In this document: piece after piece, positions 16,290-24,667 of the stretch
How positions within the stretch are numbered: position 1 is the stretch's first letter
Layout: each line of letters begins with the position of its first letter
Source: Sinorhizobium sp. RAC02
GTDB lineage: Bacteria; Pseudomonadota; Alphaproteobacteria; Rhizobiales; Rhizobiaceae
DNA: 64,000 nucleotides
Assembly (NCBI RefSeq): GCF_001713395.1
Contig: NZ_CP016452.1
Coordinates: 930,001 to 994,000, forward strand
Reading direction: 5' to 3'
Position numbers and translations under genes: made by a program
Notes under the pieces: model-generated
Database searches by the model: none
What the model saw: only the letters and a program-made list of their open reading frames with translations
Told to the model about the DNA's origin: nothing

Positions 16290-16817
16290 TCACGCCACTG
16301 GCTTGCCGTCCCGATATCTTACGGTCTGGATGTGCTCGCAATAGAGCACCAGCTCGCCTTCGCCCTTGAAGACTTCATAGGATGCGCGGATGAGGCCGAG
16401 ATCGTCGTATTTCGGTTGTTTGTCGAGATTGGTGCGGATCGTGTAGATCGTATCGCCAATGAAGACGGGTTTGATGAAGCGCAGACGGTCGTAGCCGTAG
16501 GAGAAGGCGTTGACGCAATTGGTCGCCACCAGCCCGAGCCCTGCCGAAAACACGAAGGCACCAGCCACCAGGCGGCGGCCGAACAGGCCTTCGGTCTCGG
16601 CAAAAATCTGGTCGCCGACATAGGGGTGCATGTCGAGCACCAGCGCGTTGAACTGCATCGATTCGCCTTCCGAGATGGTGCGGCGCAGCGAGCGGATTTT
16701 GTGGCCGATCTCGAAATCCTCGTAGAACCAGTTTTCCGCGTTCCAGACCGGCAACGCCGCATGGGCCTCCGGCATGGTCTTCGGGTGGGTGCTCTCGATT
16801 CCAACTGTCGACGTCAT
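16290..16817 (-). CDS. MaoC-like hotdog-fold dehydratase, copy 1 (altered active site)
   Basis: A 175-residue MaoC-domain protein. The start at 16817 follows GAGGAGGCCCGC; the longer frame to 16850 lacks such a site. The canonical hydratase motif is G-D-x-N-P-x-H; here the aligned stretch is LDMHPYV, keeping Asp but with Val in place of the catalytic His, and the later RIAHG motif is RLVAG. The core [20 protein letters not shown] is almost identical to the second MaoC protein of this locus. It was probably a CoA-ester hydratase or dehydratase that has diverged, or acts by another mechanism. A candidate IclR site lies about 40 bases upstream. Confidence 0.82.
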   Translation of the reverse strand: MTSTVGIESTHPKTMPEAHAALPVWNAENWFYEDFEIGHKIRSLRRTISEGESMQFNALVLDMHPYVGDQIFAETEGLFGRRLVAGAFVFSAGLGLVATNCVNAFSYGYDRLRFIKPVFIGDTIYTIRTNLDKQPKYDDLGLIRASYEVFKGEGELVLYCEHIQTVRYRDGKPVA

Positions 16818-16854
16818 GCGGGCCTCCTCTGAATGGGAGGAAGCTGCCACATAG

Positions 16855-16882
16855 GAATGGATTATTCAAATACGAATTTATG
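16855..16882. promoter_or_regulatory. Candidate IclR operator upstream of maoC copy 1
   Basis: GAATGGATTATTCAAATACG resembles the iclR-proximal site GAATGAGTAAATTCATATAC with one gap and few changes. It contains ATTCAAATAC (16864-16873), one mismatch from the ATTCATATAC half-site found twice in the iclR/ABC promoter region. It is placed in the short gap between iclR and maoC, both on the minus strand. Confidence 0.4.
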
Positions 16883-17663
16883 TTTCGGCAGTGAAGCCGG
16901 CGCCTGCCATTTCGGAAAGCTTGCTGGTGGTCTCGCTGATCAGCTGGATCGTCGTGGAAATGTCGGGGGCGGGCGTGTTGATCAGCGTGATATAGGGGAC
17001 GGTGAGTGCGGCAATCGCGGTGCCGTCGGCACCGAGCACCGGGGCGGAAAGGTTGATGACGCCGGCAGTTTGGGCGCTCGGCATCATCTCATAGCCGCGC
17101 GTGCGGATGAGGTCGAGCCGCGCCAAAAATTCCGGCGTTACGCGCCCGTCCGTGCTGCTGTCGCCGATATGCTCGGCAATCATGCGTTCGCGCTCCTCCT
17201 TCGAGCGGAAGGCGAGCAGAACATGGCCGGAGCCTGTGTCGAACAGGCCGATGCGCGAGCCGACGCGGATAGAAATACCCCAGTAGCCCGGCGCCTCCTG
17301 CTGGGCGATGACCACGGGATTGCCGCGGTCGAAGACGACGAGCTGGTTGGCCTGGCGCGAGGCTTCCGCAAGCTCGCGCATCAGCGGTACGGCGAAGGAA
17401 ACAAGGCGGCGCACCGGCGCATGGAGCTGTGCCAAACCGAAGAGTTTCAGGGTCAACGAGAAGCGGTCGCCATCGATGCGCGTGACGTAGCCGCGCTTCA
17501 CCAGCCGGTCGAGCATACGGTAGAATTCGTTCGGGCTGCGATCGAGCCGCTTGGCGATTTCCGCCTGGGTCAGCCCGCCATCGACGGCCGCGAGGAGCTC
17601 CAGAATGTCGAGACCCTTGTCGAGCGCCGGCGCCCGGTAGCGATCGTTTTCCTCTTCCGACAC
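16878..17663 (-). CDS. IclR-family transcriptional regulator
   Basis: A 261-residue regulator with the N-terminal winged HTH (KGLDILELLAAVDGGLTQAEIA, recognition part RSPNEFYRMLDRLVKRGYV) and the C-terminal IclR effector domain (GIRV-type SIRVGSRIGLFDTGSGHVLLA, then LNLSAPVLGADGTAIAAL-like INLSAPVLGADG). It is divergent from the ABC/sugar-acid operon and codirectional with maoC copy 1. Two inverted copies of ATTCATATAC lie in the divergent promoter, consistent with autoregulation and control of the operon. Confidence 0.92.
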   Translation of the reverse strand: MSEEENDRYRAPALDKGLDILELLAAVDGGLTQAEIAKRLDRSPNEFYRMLDRLVKRGYVTRIDGDRFSLTLKLFGLAQLHAPVRRLVSFAVPLMRELAEASRQANQLVVFDRGNPVVIAQQEAPGYWGISIRVGSRIGLFDTGSGHVLLAFRSKEERERMIAEHIGDSSTDGRVTPEFLARLDLIRTRGYEMMPSAQTAGVINLSAPVLGADGTAIAALTVPYITLINTPAPDISTTIQLISETTSKLSEMAGAGFTAET

Positions 17664-17677
17664 CTGAAATCCTCCAG

Positions 17678-17700
17678 TGAATGAGTAAATTCATATACGC
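17678..17700. promoter_or_regulatory. Candidate IclR operator next to iclR
   Basis: GAATGAGTAAATTCATATAC contains the half-site ATTCATATAC (17689-17698), about 26 bases upstream of the iclR start codon. The exact reverse complement occurs at 17765-17774. Overlap with the iclR translation-initiation region suggests autoregulation. Confidence 0.45.
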
Positions 17701-17739
17701 AGAAATAAGGCGTGGCAATGCGGCAAACCGGTTTTCTGC

Positions 17740-17774
17740 TTGACGAAGAATGAATAATTGGTTTGTATATGAAT
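17740..17774 (+). promoter_or_regulatory. Promoter of the sugar ABC operon with overlapping IclR site
   Basis: TTGACG at 17740-17745 and TTGTAT/TGTATA at 17763-17769 form a -35/-10 pair with 17-18 bp spacing. GTATATGAAT (17765-17774), the inverted copy of the iclR-proximal half-site, lies over the -10 region, a position suited to repression. The first gene of the operon starts at 17822. Confidence 0.45.
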
Positions 17775-17821
17775 GAAGCTCTTATTGGTGAGGGCTGGCG
17801 AAAGCCACATGGGAGGAGAAC

Positions 17822-19132
17822 ATGTCGAGATTTCTAACCGGCGTCGCTGTCGGTGCGTTGATGTGCGCAGGCTCTGCGCTCGCCGCCGATCTGCCCGGAA
17901 AATTCGAAGGCGTGACCGTCGATGCAAAGCTCATCGGCGGTCAGCAATATGAAGCGCTCTATGCGCGCATCGCCGAATGGGAGAAGGCGACCGGCGCGAA
18001 GGTGAACGTTCTTTCGAAGAAGAACCACTTCGAGCTGGACAAGGAGATCAAGTCGGACATCGCGACCGGCAACATCACCTGGTGCGTCGGCTCGAACCAC
18101 TCGTCCTTCGCCCCGCAATATCCGGATATCTATACCGATCTTGCGGCTTTGCTGCCGAAGGAAGAGATCGCTGCCTTCGTACCGGCCAACATCGCTGCCT
18201 CCACGCTCGGCGGCAAGCTGGTGATGCTGCCGCGCGCGCAGTTCGACGTCTCGGCCCTCTACTACCAGAAGAGCCTCTACCAGGACGACGCCAAGAAGGC
18301 GGCGTTCAAGGAGAAATACGGCTATGATCTGACCCCGCCGGACACCTGGCAGCAGGTCACCGACCAGGCGACGTTCTTCTCCAATCCACCGGATTTCTAC
18401 GGCACGCAATATGCCGGCAAAGAAGAGGCGATCAACGGCCGCTTCTATGAAATGCTGGTCGCCGAAGGCGGCGAATATCTCGATGCCGATGGCAAGCCTA
18501 CCTTCAACTCGGAAGCCGGCGTCCGCGCGCTCGACTGGTTCGTCAATCTCTATAAGGCGAAGGCCGTGCCGGTCGGCACGACGAACTATCTGTGGGACGA
18601 TCTCGGCCAGGGCTTTGCCTCGGGCACGATTGCCGTCAACCTCGACTGGCCTGGCTGGGCAAGCTTCTTCAACGACCCGAAGTCGTCCAAGGTTGCCGGT
18701 AATGTCGGCGTGAAGGTTCAGCCGGCCGGTTCTTCCGGCAAGCGTACCGGCTGGTCCGGCCACCACGGCTTCTCGGTCACGGAAAGCTGCGCCAACAAGG
18801 AAGCGGCCGCTTCGCTCGCCTGGTTCCTCACCAACGAGGACAGCCAGAAGCTCGAATCGTCTGCCGGTCCGCTGCCGACGCGCACCGCTGTCTGGGAATA
18901 CAACATCCAGCAGGCCGAAAGCGATCCGTATCGCAAGGAAGTGCTGACTGCCTTCCAGGAGGCGGCAAAACACGCCTTCGCGGTTCCGCAGACGCCGTCG
19001 TGGATCGAGATCTCCAATGCCGTCTATCCGGAGCTTCAGGCCGCCATCCTCGGCGACAAGACCTCCAAGGAAGCGCTGGATGCGGCCGCTGAAAAAGCGA
19101 CACAGATCCTCGAAGACGCCGGCGCACTCTGA
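17822..19132 (+). CDS. Sugar ABC transporter substrate-binding protein
   Basis: A 436-residue family 1 binding protein (MalE/UgpB class). The signal peptide MSRFLTGVAVGALMCAGSALAADL has a cleavage site after ALA at about residue 21. The mature part includes YEALYARIAEWEKATGAKVNV and NVGVKVQPAGSSGKRTGWSGH with the GxxGFSV-type segment GHHGFSVTESC. It starts after GGGAGGAGAAC. It should bind a sugar in the periplasm for the permeases that follow. The catabolic genes of the operon point to a 6-deoxy-L-sugar or a derivative, by context only. Confidence 0.92.
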   Translation: MSRFLTGVAVGALMCAGSALAADLPGKFEGVTVDAKLIGGQQYEALYARIAEWEKATGAKVNVLSKKNHFELDKEIKSDIATGNITWCVGSNHSSFAPQYPDIYTDLAALLPKEEIAAFVPANIAASTLGGKLVMLPRAQFDVSALYYQKSLYQDDAKKAAFKEKYGYDLTPPDTWQQVTDQATFFSNPPDFYGTQYAGKEEAINGRFYEMLVAEGGEYLDADGKPTFNSEAGVRALDWFVNLYKAKAVPVGTTNYLWDDLGQGFASGTIAVNLDWPGWASFFNDPKSSKVAGNVGVKVQPAGSSGKRTGWSGHHGFSVTESCANKEAAASLAWFLTNEDSQKLESSAGPLPTRTAVWEYNIQQAESDPYRKEVLTAFQEAAKHAFAVPQTPSWIEISNAVYPELQAAILGDKTSKEALDAAAEKATQILEDAGAL

Positions 19133-19141
19133 TTGCCAAGC

Positions 19142-19166
19142 GTGGCGCCGGTTCGCCCGGCGCCAC
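19142..19166 (+). terminator. Perfect 10-bp hairpin after the binding-protein gene
   Basis: GTGGCGCCGG (19142-19151) pairs with CCGGCGCCAC (19157-19166) around a 5-base loop, ten bases after the stop. No T-run follows, so it may be a partial attenuator or an mRNA-stabilising structure that keeps the binding protein more abundant than the permeases. Confidence 0.55.
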
Positions 19167-19188
19167 CCGCCACCTCTAGTGACATTCT

Positions 19189-19231
19189 GAAAGACAGGAC
19201 CGTCTGCCGGCTTCGGCAAGCGGTGTCTTTC
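19189..19231 (+). promoter_or_regulatory. Second nested hairpin before the permease gene
   Basis: GAAAGACA (19189-19196) pairs with TGTCTTTC (19224-19231), enclosing an inner stem TGCCG-GCTT-CGGCA (19205-19218). It lies between the first hairpin and the permease ribosome site, giving two successive structures in 128 bases. The likely role is post-transcriptional separation of binding-protein and permease expression. Confidence 0.4.
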
Positions 19232-19260
19232 CTGCATTCGTGAAGACAGGAGAAGCCGAC

Positions 19261-20157
19261 ATGAAAGGCTGGAGGCCACCGGCACCGTTTCTGCTTCTGC
19301 TGCCCGCCGTCCTGGTGCTGGCAGCCGTCGTCATCATCCCGTTGATCCTGTCGCTCTATTCGAGCTTCACGCCATTCCGGCTGACGCAGCCGGCGTCGCT
19401 CTACACGTTCATTGGCTTTCGCAACTATGTTCGCATCCTGACGGATCTGGAGTTCTGGACGGCGTTCGGCCGGACCGTGCTGTTGCTCACCGTCGCGCTC
19501 AATGTCGAAATGCTGCTCGGCCTGGGGCTGGCCATGCTGGTCGAGAAGGCCACGCGCGGCCAGCGCTTGCTTCGTACCATCATGATGTTTCCCATGATGT
19601 TTTCGCCGATCCTCGTCGGTTTCCAGTTCAAGTTCATGTTCAACGACAATATCGGCCTCGTGAACAATGCACTCCAGTCGCTCGGCCTGACGGACCAGGC
19701 GATCCCGTGGCTGATCGACGGCACGCTCGCCTTCACCGCGATCCTCATCGCCGAAGTCTGGTCGTCCACCTCGGTCTTCGCGATCCTCATCCTCGCCGGC
19801 CTGCTCGCCATGCCGAAGGAGCCGATCGAGGCGGCGCGCGTCGATGGCTGCACCCCCTGGCAGACCTTCCGCTACGTCACCTGGCCGTTCATCATGCCCT
19901 TCGCCTATATCGCCATGACGATCCGCTCGCTCGATGTCGCACGCGCCTATGACATCGTGAAGATCATGACGGATGGCGGCCCGGCCAAGCGCACGGAACT
20001 GCTCTGGACGCTGGTCTCGCGCACGGCTTACGCCGATGCCCGCATGGGCCTCGCCAATGCCATGGCCTATGTCGCGATCCTGCTGTCCATCGTCTTCACC
20101 GTCTATTTCTTCCGCAAGCTCTCGGCCGCGCGGACCCAGATTGCAGCCGAATGGTAG
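19261..20157 (+). CDS. Sugar ABC transporter permease (UgpA/MalF-like)
   Basis: A 298-residue inner-membrane permease with about six transmembrane helices, beginning with FLLLLPAVLVLAAVVIIPLI. The EAA loop is PIEAARVDGCTPWQTFRYVT. The ATG at 19261 follows GACAGGAGAAGCC; the in-frame ATG at 19240 has a weaker context. It forms a channel with the next permease, encoded 13 bases on. Confidence 0.9.
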   Translation: MKGWRPPAPFLLLLPAVLVLAAVVIIPLILSLYSSFTPFRLTQPASLYTFIGFRNYVRILTDLEFWTAFGRTVLLLTVALNVEMLLGLGLAMLVEKATRGQRLLRTIMMFPMMFSPILVGFQFKFMFNDNIGLVNNALQSLGLTDQAIPWLIDGTLAFTAILIAEVWSSTSVFAILILAGLLAMPKEPIEAARVDGCTPWQTFRYVTWPFIMPFAYIAMTIRSLDVARAYDIVKIMTDGGPAKRTELLWTLVSRTAYADARMGLANAMAYVAILLSIVFTVYFFRKLSAARTQIAAEW

Positions 20158-20170
20158 GGGGAGTGGTGAG

Positions 20171-21037
20171 ATGAACGAGAACGCAAAAGCCCGCATCAAC
20201 GGCATCCTTCTGTCGATCGCGCACAAGATCGGCCTGTTCCTGGCGATGGCCGTCATCTGCCTGCCCGGCCTGTGGATCGTGCTGGCCTCTTTCCGCCCGA
20301 CGGTCGAGATCATGGCGAAGCCGCCGGTCTGGATCCCGCAGGACCTCTCCTTCGATGCCTATGTCGCGATGTTTTCCGGCGTGGGGCAGGGCGGCATTCC
20401 CGTCATCGAATATTTCCGCAATTCGCTGATCATCTCGGTTACCTCTACGGCGATCGCGCTGGCGCTCGGCATGGCCGGCGGTTACGCCTTCGCGCGCTTC
20501 CGTTTTCGGGCGAAATCCTCGATCTTCCTCGGCCTGATGCTGACGCGTACCGTGCCCGGCATCGCGCTCTCGCTGCCGCTGTTCTTCGTCTATTCCAAGC
20601 TCGGCATCATCGACACGCATTTCGGGCTGATCATCGCCTACGTGGCGCTCAATGTGCCCTTCACCATCTGGCTGATCGACGGCTTCTTCCGGCAGGTGCC
20701 GAAGGATCTGGCGGAGGCCGCGCAGATCGACGGCTGCACGCGCTGGCAGGCCTTCTGGCAGGTGGAGTTTCCGCTCGCCGGCCCCGGTATCGCATCCGCC
20801 GGCATCTTCGCCTTCCTCACCTCGTGGAACGAGTTTGCGCTTGCCTCGCAGCTTACCCGTTCCGTCAATTCCAAGACACTGCCCGTCGGCCTTCTCGACT
20901 ATACGGCGGAGTTCACCATCGACTGGCGCGGCATGTGTGCGCTGGCGGTGATCATGATCATCCCCGCCCTCGTGCTGACCTTCATCGTGCAGAAGCATCT
21001 GGTTTCCGGCCTCACCTCCGGCGCAGTCAAAGGATAA
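20171..21037 (+). CDS. Sugar ABC transporter permease (UgpE/MalG-like)
   Basis: A 288-residue permease with six predicted transmembrane segments and the EAA loop LAEAAQIDGCTRWQAFWQVEFP. The periplasmic loop SFRPTVEIMAKPPVWIPQDL is typical of MalG-type proteins. The frame is open far upstream, but the ATG at 20171 starts the conserved N-terminus and is preceded by GGGGGAGTGGTGAG. Second half of the channel. Confidence 0.9.
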   Translation: MNENAKARINGILLSIAHKIGLFLAMAVICLPGLWIVLASFRPTVEIMAKPPVWIPQDLSFDAYVAMFSGVGQGGIPVIEYFRNSLIISVTSTAIALALGMAGGYAFARFRFRAKSSIFLGLMLTRTVPGIALSLPLFFVYSKLGIIDTHFGLIIAYVALNVPFTIWLIDGFFRQVPKDLAEAAQIDGCTRWQAFWQVEFPLAGPGIASAGIFAFLTSWNEFALASQLTRSVNSKTLPVGLLDYTAEFTIDWRGMCALAVIMIIPALVLTFIVQKHLVSGLTSGAVKG

Positions 21038-21040
21038 TCC

Positions 21041-22138
21041 ATGGCAACCGTTTCCCTTGAAAAGCTGGTCAAGCGCTACGGCGCCGTCGAAGTGGTGCAT
21101 GGTATCGATCTCGAGGTCGCAGACCGCGAATTCATCGCGCTTGTCGGCCCGTCAGGCTGCGGCAAGTCCACGACGCTGCGCATGATCGCCGGGTTGGAGC
21201 CAATCTCTGCGGGCAACCTCAAGATCGGCGGCCGTATCGTCAACGACCTGCCGCCGCGCTCGCGCAACCTTGCCATGGTGTTCCAGTCCTACGCGCTCTA
21301 TCCGCATATGACGGTGCGCGAGAACATGGGTTTTTCGCTGAAGATCGCCGGCCAGAAACCGGAGGAGATCGCGCCGCAAGTGGAAGAGGCTGCCAGGACG
21401 CTCGACCTCACCCACCTGCTCGACCGTCGCCCTTCGCAGCTGTCCGGCGGCCAGCGCCAGCGTGTTGCCATGGGCCGCGCCATCGTGCGCAATCCTGAGG
21501 TTTTTCTCTTCGACGAACCGCTCTCCAATCTTGACGCGAAGCTGCGCACGCAGATGCGCGTCGAGATCAAGAAGCTGCATGCCAAGGTTCAGTCGACCGT
21601 CATCTACGTCACCCACGATCAGGTCGAGGCGATGACGCTCGCCGACCGCATCGTCATCATGCGCGACGGCTATATCGAGCAGGTTGGCACGCCGGAGGAT
21701 GTCTTCCAGCGCCCGCAGTCGAAATTCGTCGCGGGCTTCATCGGCTCGCCGCCGATGAACCTCAAGGATGCCGAAGTGGCTGACGGCCAAGTGGTCTTTG
21801 AAAATGGCGACCGTCTGCCGCTGCCGGCGCGGTTCAAGGACCGCGTGACGGCCGGGCAGAAGGTGACCTTCGGTCTTCGCCCGGATGATCTCTACCCGGC
21901 CGGCCACGGCATTCATTCCGGCGAGGATGCCGACGTGCACAAGCAGGATTTACGCGTCATCCTGACGGAACCGCTCGGCAACGAAACGCTGGTCTTCTCG
22001 GATTATGCCGGTGCGGAATGGGTCGGCCGCATGCTGAACCCGCGGCGGCTTTCGCCCGGTGAGGCGCTGCCGTTCTGCTTCGACCTGTCGCAGGCCCATC
22101 TTTTCGACCGCGACAGCGGCCGCACCCTGCGAGGCTGA
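21041..22138 (+). CDS. Sugar ABC transporter ATP-binding protein (UgpC/MalK-like)
   Basis: A 365-residue ATPase. Walker A GPSGCGKSTT is near residues 37-45, then FQSYALYPHMTVREN, the signature LSGGQRQRVAMGRAIVR, Walker B FLFDEPLSNLDAKLR and VTHDQVEAMTLADRI. The C-terminal TOBE-type extension includes FGLRPDDLYPAG. It starts 3 bases after the permease stop and is followed directly by the enolase-superfamily gene (one-base gap), so transport and catabolism share one transcript. Confidence 0.93.
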   Translation: MATVSLEKLVKRYGAVEVVHGIDLEVADREFIALVGPSGCGKSTTLRMIAGLEPISAGNLKIGGRIVNDLPPRSRNLAMVFQSYALYPHMTVRENMGFSLKIAGQKPEEIAPQVEEAARTLDLTHLLDRRPSQLSGGQRQRVAMGRAIVRNPEVFLFDEPLSNLDAKLRTQMRVEIKKLHAKVQSTVIYVTHDQVEAMTLADRIVIMRDGYIEQVGTPEDVFQRPQSKFVAGFIGSPPMNLKDAEVADGQVVFENGDRLPLPARFKDRVTAGQKVTFGLRPDDLYPAGHGIHSGEDADVHKQDLRVILTEPLGNETLVFSDYAGAEWVGRMLNPRRLSPGEALPFCFDLSQAHLFDRDSGRTLRG

Positions 22139-22139
22139 C

Positions 22140-23258
22140 ATGGCGAAGATCGAACGCGTCGAACTGAAAATGGTTGACCTTCGCCCGAAGGTCGAGCGCA
22201 CGGATGCCATCCAGAGTTTCGTTTCCCAGGAAACGCCGCTCGTCACCATCACCGACAGCGACGGCGCGGTCGGCACCGGCTACAGCTATACGATCGGCAC
22301 CGGCGGCTCGTCCGTCATGCGGCTTCTTGCCGATCATCTTGCGCCTCGTCTGTTGGGACGGGATGCCGACCAGATCGAGGCGATCTGGCACGAACTGGAA
22401 TTCGCCACCCACGCCACGACGATCGGCGCGATCACTTCGATTGCGCTCGCCGCCATCGACACCGCGCTCTGGGATCTTCGTGCCCGAAAACAGAACCTGC
22501 CGCTCTGGAAGCTCGCCGGCGGTGCGAAGGACCGCTGCCCGCTCTACACGACGGAAGGCGGCTGGCTGCATATTCCGGTGGAAGCGCTGGTCGAGGATGC
22601 GCTGGACGCCAAGGCGAAGGGCTTTACCGGCTCGAAGGTGAAGATCGGTAAGCCGCACGGCTCCGAGGACTTTGCGCGGCTTTCGGCTGTGCGCAAGGCC
22701 GTCGGCGATGGCTACGAGATCCTGACGGATGCCAATCAGGGTTTTAGCGTCGACGAGGCGATCCGTCGGGCGGAGCGCCTGCGCGAGCTCGATCTCGGCT
22801 GGATCGAAGAGCCGCTGCCGGCCGACGATATCGACGGCCATGTCCGTCTCAATCAATCGACTTCGACGCCGATCGCCATCGGTGAATCGCTCTACTCGAT
22901 CCGCCACTTCCGCGAATATATGCAGAAGGGCGCGTGCTCGATCGTGCAGGTTGATGCCGGCCGTATCGGCGGTATCACGCCCTGGCTGAAGGTGGCGCAT
23001 GCGGCGGAAGCCTTCGACATGCCGGTCTGCCCGCACTTCCTGATGGAGCTGCATGTCAGCCTCACCTGCGCGGTGCAGAACGGCAAATATGTCGAGTACA
23101 TCCCGCAGCTCGACGACATTACCACCTCGCGCCTGAAGGTCGAGAACGGCATGGCGCTCGCGCCCACGACCGCCGGTCTCGGCATCGACTGGGATTGGGA
23201 CGCGATCCGCAGCCGCTCGATTTCCGAATTCGACCGCGAGATCCGCAAGGGGGCTTGA
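22140..23258 (+). CDS. Mandelate racemase/muconate-lactonizing-enzyme superfamily protein
   Basis: A 372-residue enolase-superfamily enzyme. Acid-base and metal residues are visible: KVKIGKP (the K-x-K motif), DANQGFS, WIEEPLP, IAIGESLYS, VQVDAGRIGG and CPHFLMELH (the His). Members abstract the alpha-proton of a carboxylate, here probably dehydrating or epimerising a sugar acid. The ATG at 22140 begins one base after the ATPase stop; an upstream in-frame start at 22059 is unlikely. It is distinct from the L-fuconate dehydratase at the operon end. Confidence 0.88.
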   Translation: MAKIERVELKMVDLRPKVERTDAIQSFVSQETPLVTITDSDGAVGTGYSYTIGTGGSSVMRLLADHLAPRLLGRDADQIEAIWHELEFATHATTIGAITSIALAAIDTALWDLRARKQNLPLWKLAGGAKDRCPLYTTEGGWLHIPVEALVEDALDAKAKGFTGSKVKIGKPHGSEDFARLSAVRKAVGDGYEILTDANQGFSVDEAIRRAERLRELDLGWIEEPLPADDIDGHVRLNQSTSTPIAIGESLYSIRHFREYMQKGACSIVQVDAGRIGGITPWLKVAHAAEAFDMPVCPHFLMELHVSLTCAVQNGKYVEYIPQLDDITTSRLKVENGMALAPTTAGLGIDWDWDAIRSRSISEFDREIRKGA

Positions 23259-23261
23259 GAC

Positions 23262-23591
23262 ATGCAGCGCATCGGCATGGTGATCGGCGTGAAGCCGGAG
23301 CAGATCGACGAGTACAAGCGCCTGCACGCCGCCGTCTGGCCGGAGGTGCTGGCGAGGATTTCGGCCTGCAACATCAAAAACTATTCGATCTTCCTGAAGG
23401 AGCCGGAAAACCTGCTGTTCTCCTTCTTCGAATACCACGGCACGGATTATGCCGCCGATATGGCGAAGATGGCGGCAGATCCGACGACGCAGGAATGGTG
23501 GGCCGTCTGCATGCCGTGCCAGGCGCCGCTGGAAACGCGCAAGGAAGGTGAATGGTGGGCGGGCATGGAGGAGGTGTTCTTTCATGCCTGA
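23262..23591 (+). CDS. rhaM: L-rhamnose mutarotase
   Basis: A 109-residue protein of the RhaM/YiiL dimeric alpha-beta barrel family: MQRIGMVIGVKPEQIDEYKRLHAAVWPEVL, the central NIKNYSIFLKEPENLLFSFFEYHG and the C-terminal [13 protein letters not shown]. It interconverts alpha and beta anomers of 6-deoxy-L-hexoses. It lies 3 bases behind the enolase-superfamily gene and overlaps the next start by 8 bases. It is the best direct clue that the operon handles L-rhamnose, L-fucose or a close relative. Confidence 0.9.
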   Translation: MQRIGMVIGVKPEQIDEYKRLHAAVWPEVLARISACNIKNYSIFLKEPENLLFSFFEYHGTDYAADMAKMAADPTTQEWWAVCMPCQAPLETRKEGEWWAGMEEVFFHA

Positions 23592-24654
23592 CTTCGATCC
23601 CAAATCGCTTGCCCAGTCCTGGCCTCTGCCGTCGAAACCGCGCCCGATCGTCACTTTCGGCGCCGGTTCTATCGTCGGCGATGCGCACTATCCCGCTTAT
23701 CGCAAGGGCGGCTTTCCGATTGCCGGTCTCTACGATCCGGATCATTACAAGGCGAAAGCGCTCGCGGACACATGGGATGTCACAGCCTATCGAACCGTCG
23801 AAGAAGCGACCTCGGTGGAGAACGCTATCTTCGATCTCGCCACACCACCAGCCGCGCATGCCAAGGTGCTTGCAGCACTTCCCGACGGCGCGGCAGCGCT
23901 GATCCAGAAGCCGATGGGCGCCGATCTCGCCGCGGCGACTGAAATCCTGCATATCTGCCGCAACAAGAAGCTCAAGGCGGCCGTCAACTTCCAGCTTCGT
24001 TTCGCGCCGATGATGCTGGCGCTGAAGGATGCCATCGCCAGGGGGATGCTCGGCGAGGTCGTCGATTTCGACGTCTATCTCGCGCTCGATACCCCATGGC
24101 AGCTTTGGTCCTTCCTCGAAGGCCTGCCGCGCATCGAGATCGCCATGCACTCGATCCACTATCTCGACGTGATCCGTCAGGTGTTGGGTGATCCCAAGGG
24201 TGTGCACGCCAAGTCGATCGGCCACCCGAACCACCGGATGGCGCAGACCCGCACCACCGCGATCCTCGACTACGGCGACCGCGTGCGCTGCGCACTGTCG
24301 ATCAACCACGACCACAAATTCGGTCGCAAGCACCAGGCCTGCGAGTTCCGTGTCTCCGGTACGGAAGGAGCGGCCTATCTTCAGCTCGGCGTCAATCTCG
24401 ACTATCCGCGCGGCGAGCCGGACATTCTCGAAATCTATCCGAAGGGCGGCGATGGCTGGGTCGCCGTGCCGCTGGAAGGGACCTGGTTTCCGGATGCTTT
24501 CGTCGGCCGCATGGCAAACCTCCAGCGTTTCGTTTCGGGCGAGGACGCCGATCTTGTCTCGTCGGTCGAGGATGCCTGGATGACCATGGCGCTTGTCGAA
24601 GCAGCCTACGCCTCCAGCGCCGCGCCCGCCACGCCGCTTGCCACCCGGCCCTAG
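23584..24654 (+). CDS. Gfo/Idh/MocA-family sugar oxidoreductase
   Basis: A 356-residue NAD(P)-dependent dehydrogenase. The Rossmann segment [21 protein letters not shown] and the EKP-like [12 protein letters not shown] precede the C-terminal alpha/beta domain, with [11 protein letters not shown] and [17 protein letters not shown] containing the likely catalytic His. The ATG at 23584 overlaps the mutarotase stop. It may oxidise a pyranose C1 to the lactone, the first step of a non-phosphorylative route, or another hydroxyl; substrate unproven. Confidence 0.87.
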   Translation: MPDFDPKSLAQSWPLPSKPRPIVTFGAGSIVGDAHYPAYRKGGFPIAGLYDPDHYKAKALADTWDVTAYRTVEEATSVENAIFDLATPPAAHAKVLAALPDGAAALIQKPMGADLAAATEILHICRNKKLKAAVNFQLRFAPMMLALKDAIARGMLGEVVDFDVYLALDTPWQLWSFLEGLPRIEIAMHSIHYLDVIRQVLGDPKGVHAKSIGHPNHRMAQTRTTAILDYGDRVRCALSINHDHKFGRKHQACEFRVSGTEGAAYLQLGVNLDYPRGEPDILEIYPKGGDGWVAVPLEGTWFPDAFVGRMANLQRFVSGEDADLVSSVEDAWMTMALVEAAYASSAAPATPLATRP

Positions 24655-24667
24655 ACAGGAACAGGAC

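Noticed and set aside
21957..23654. 565-codon minus-strand frame opposite the enolase-superfamily and mutarotase genes
   Set aside because: Antisense to three genes with visible catalytic motifs; composition is typical of shadow frames.
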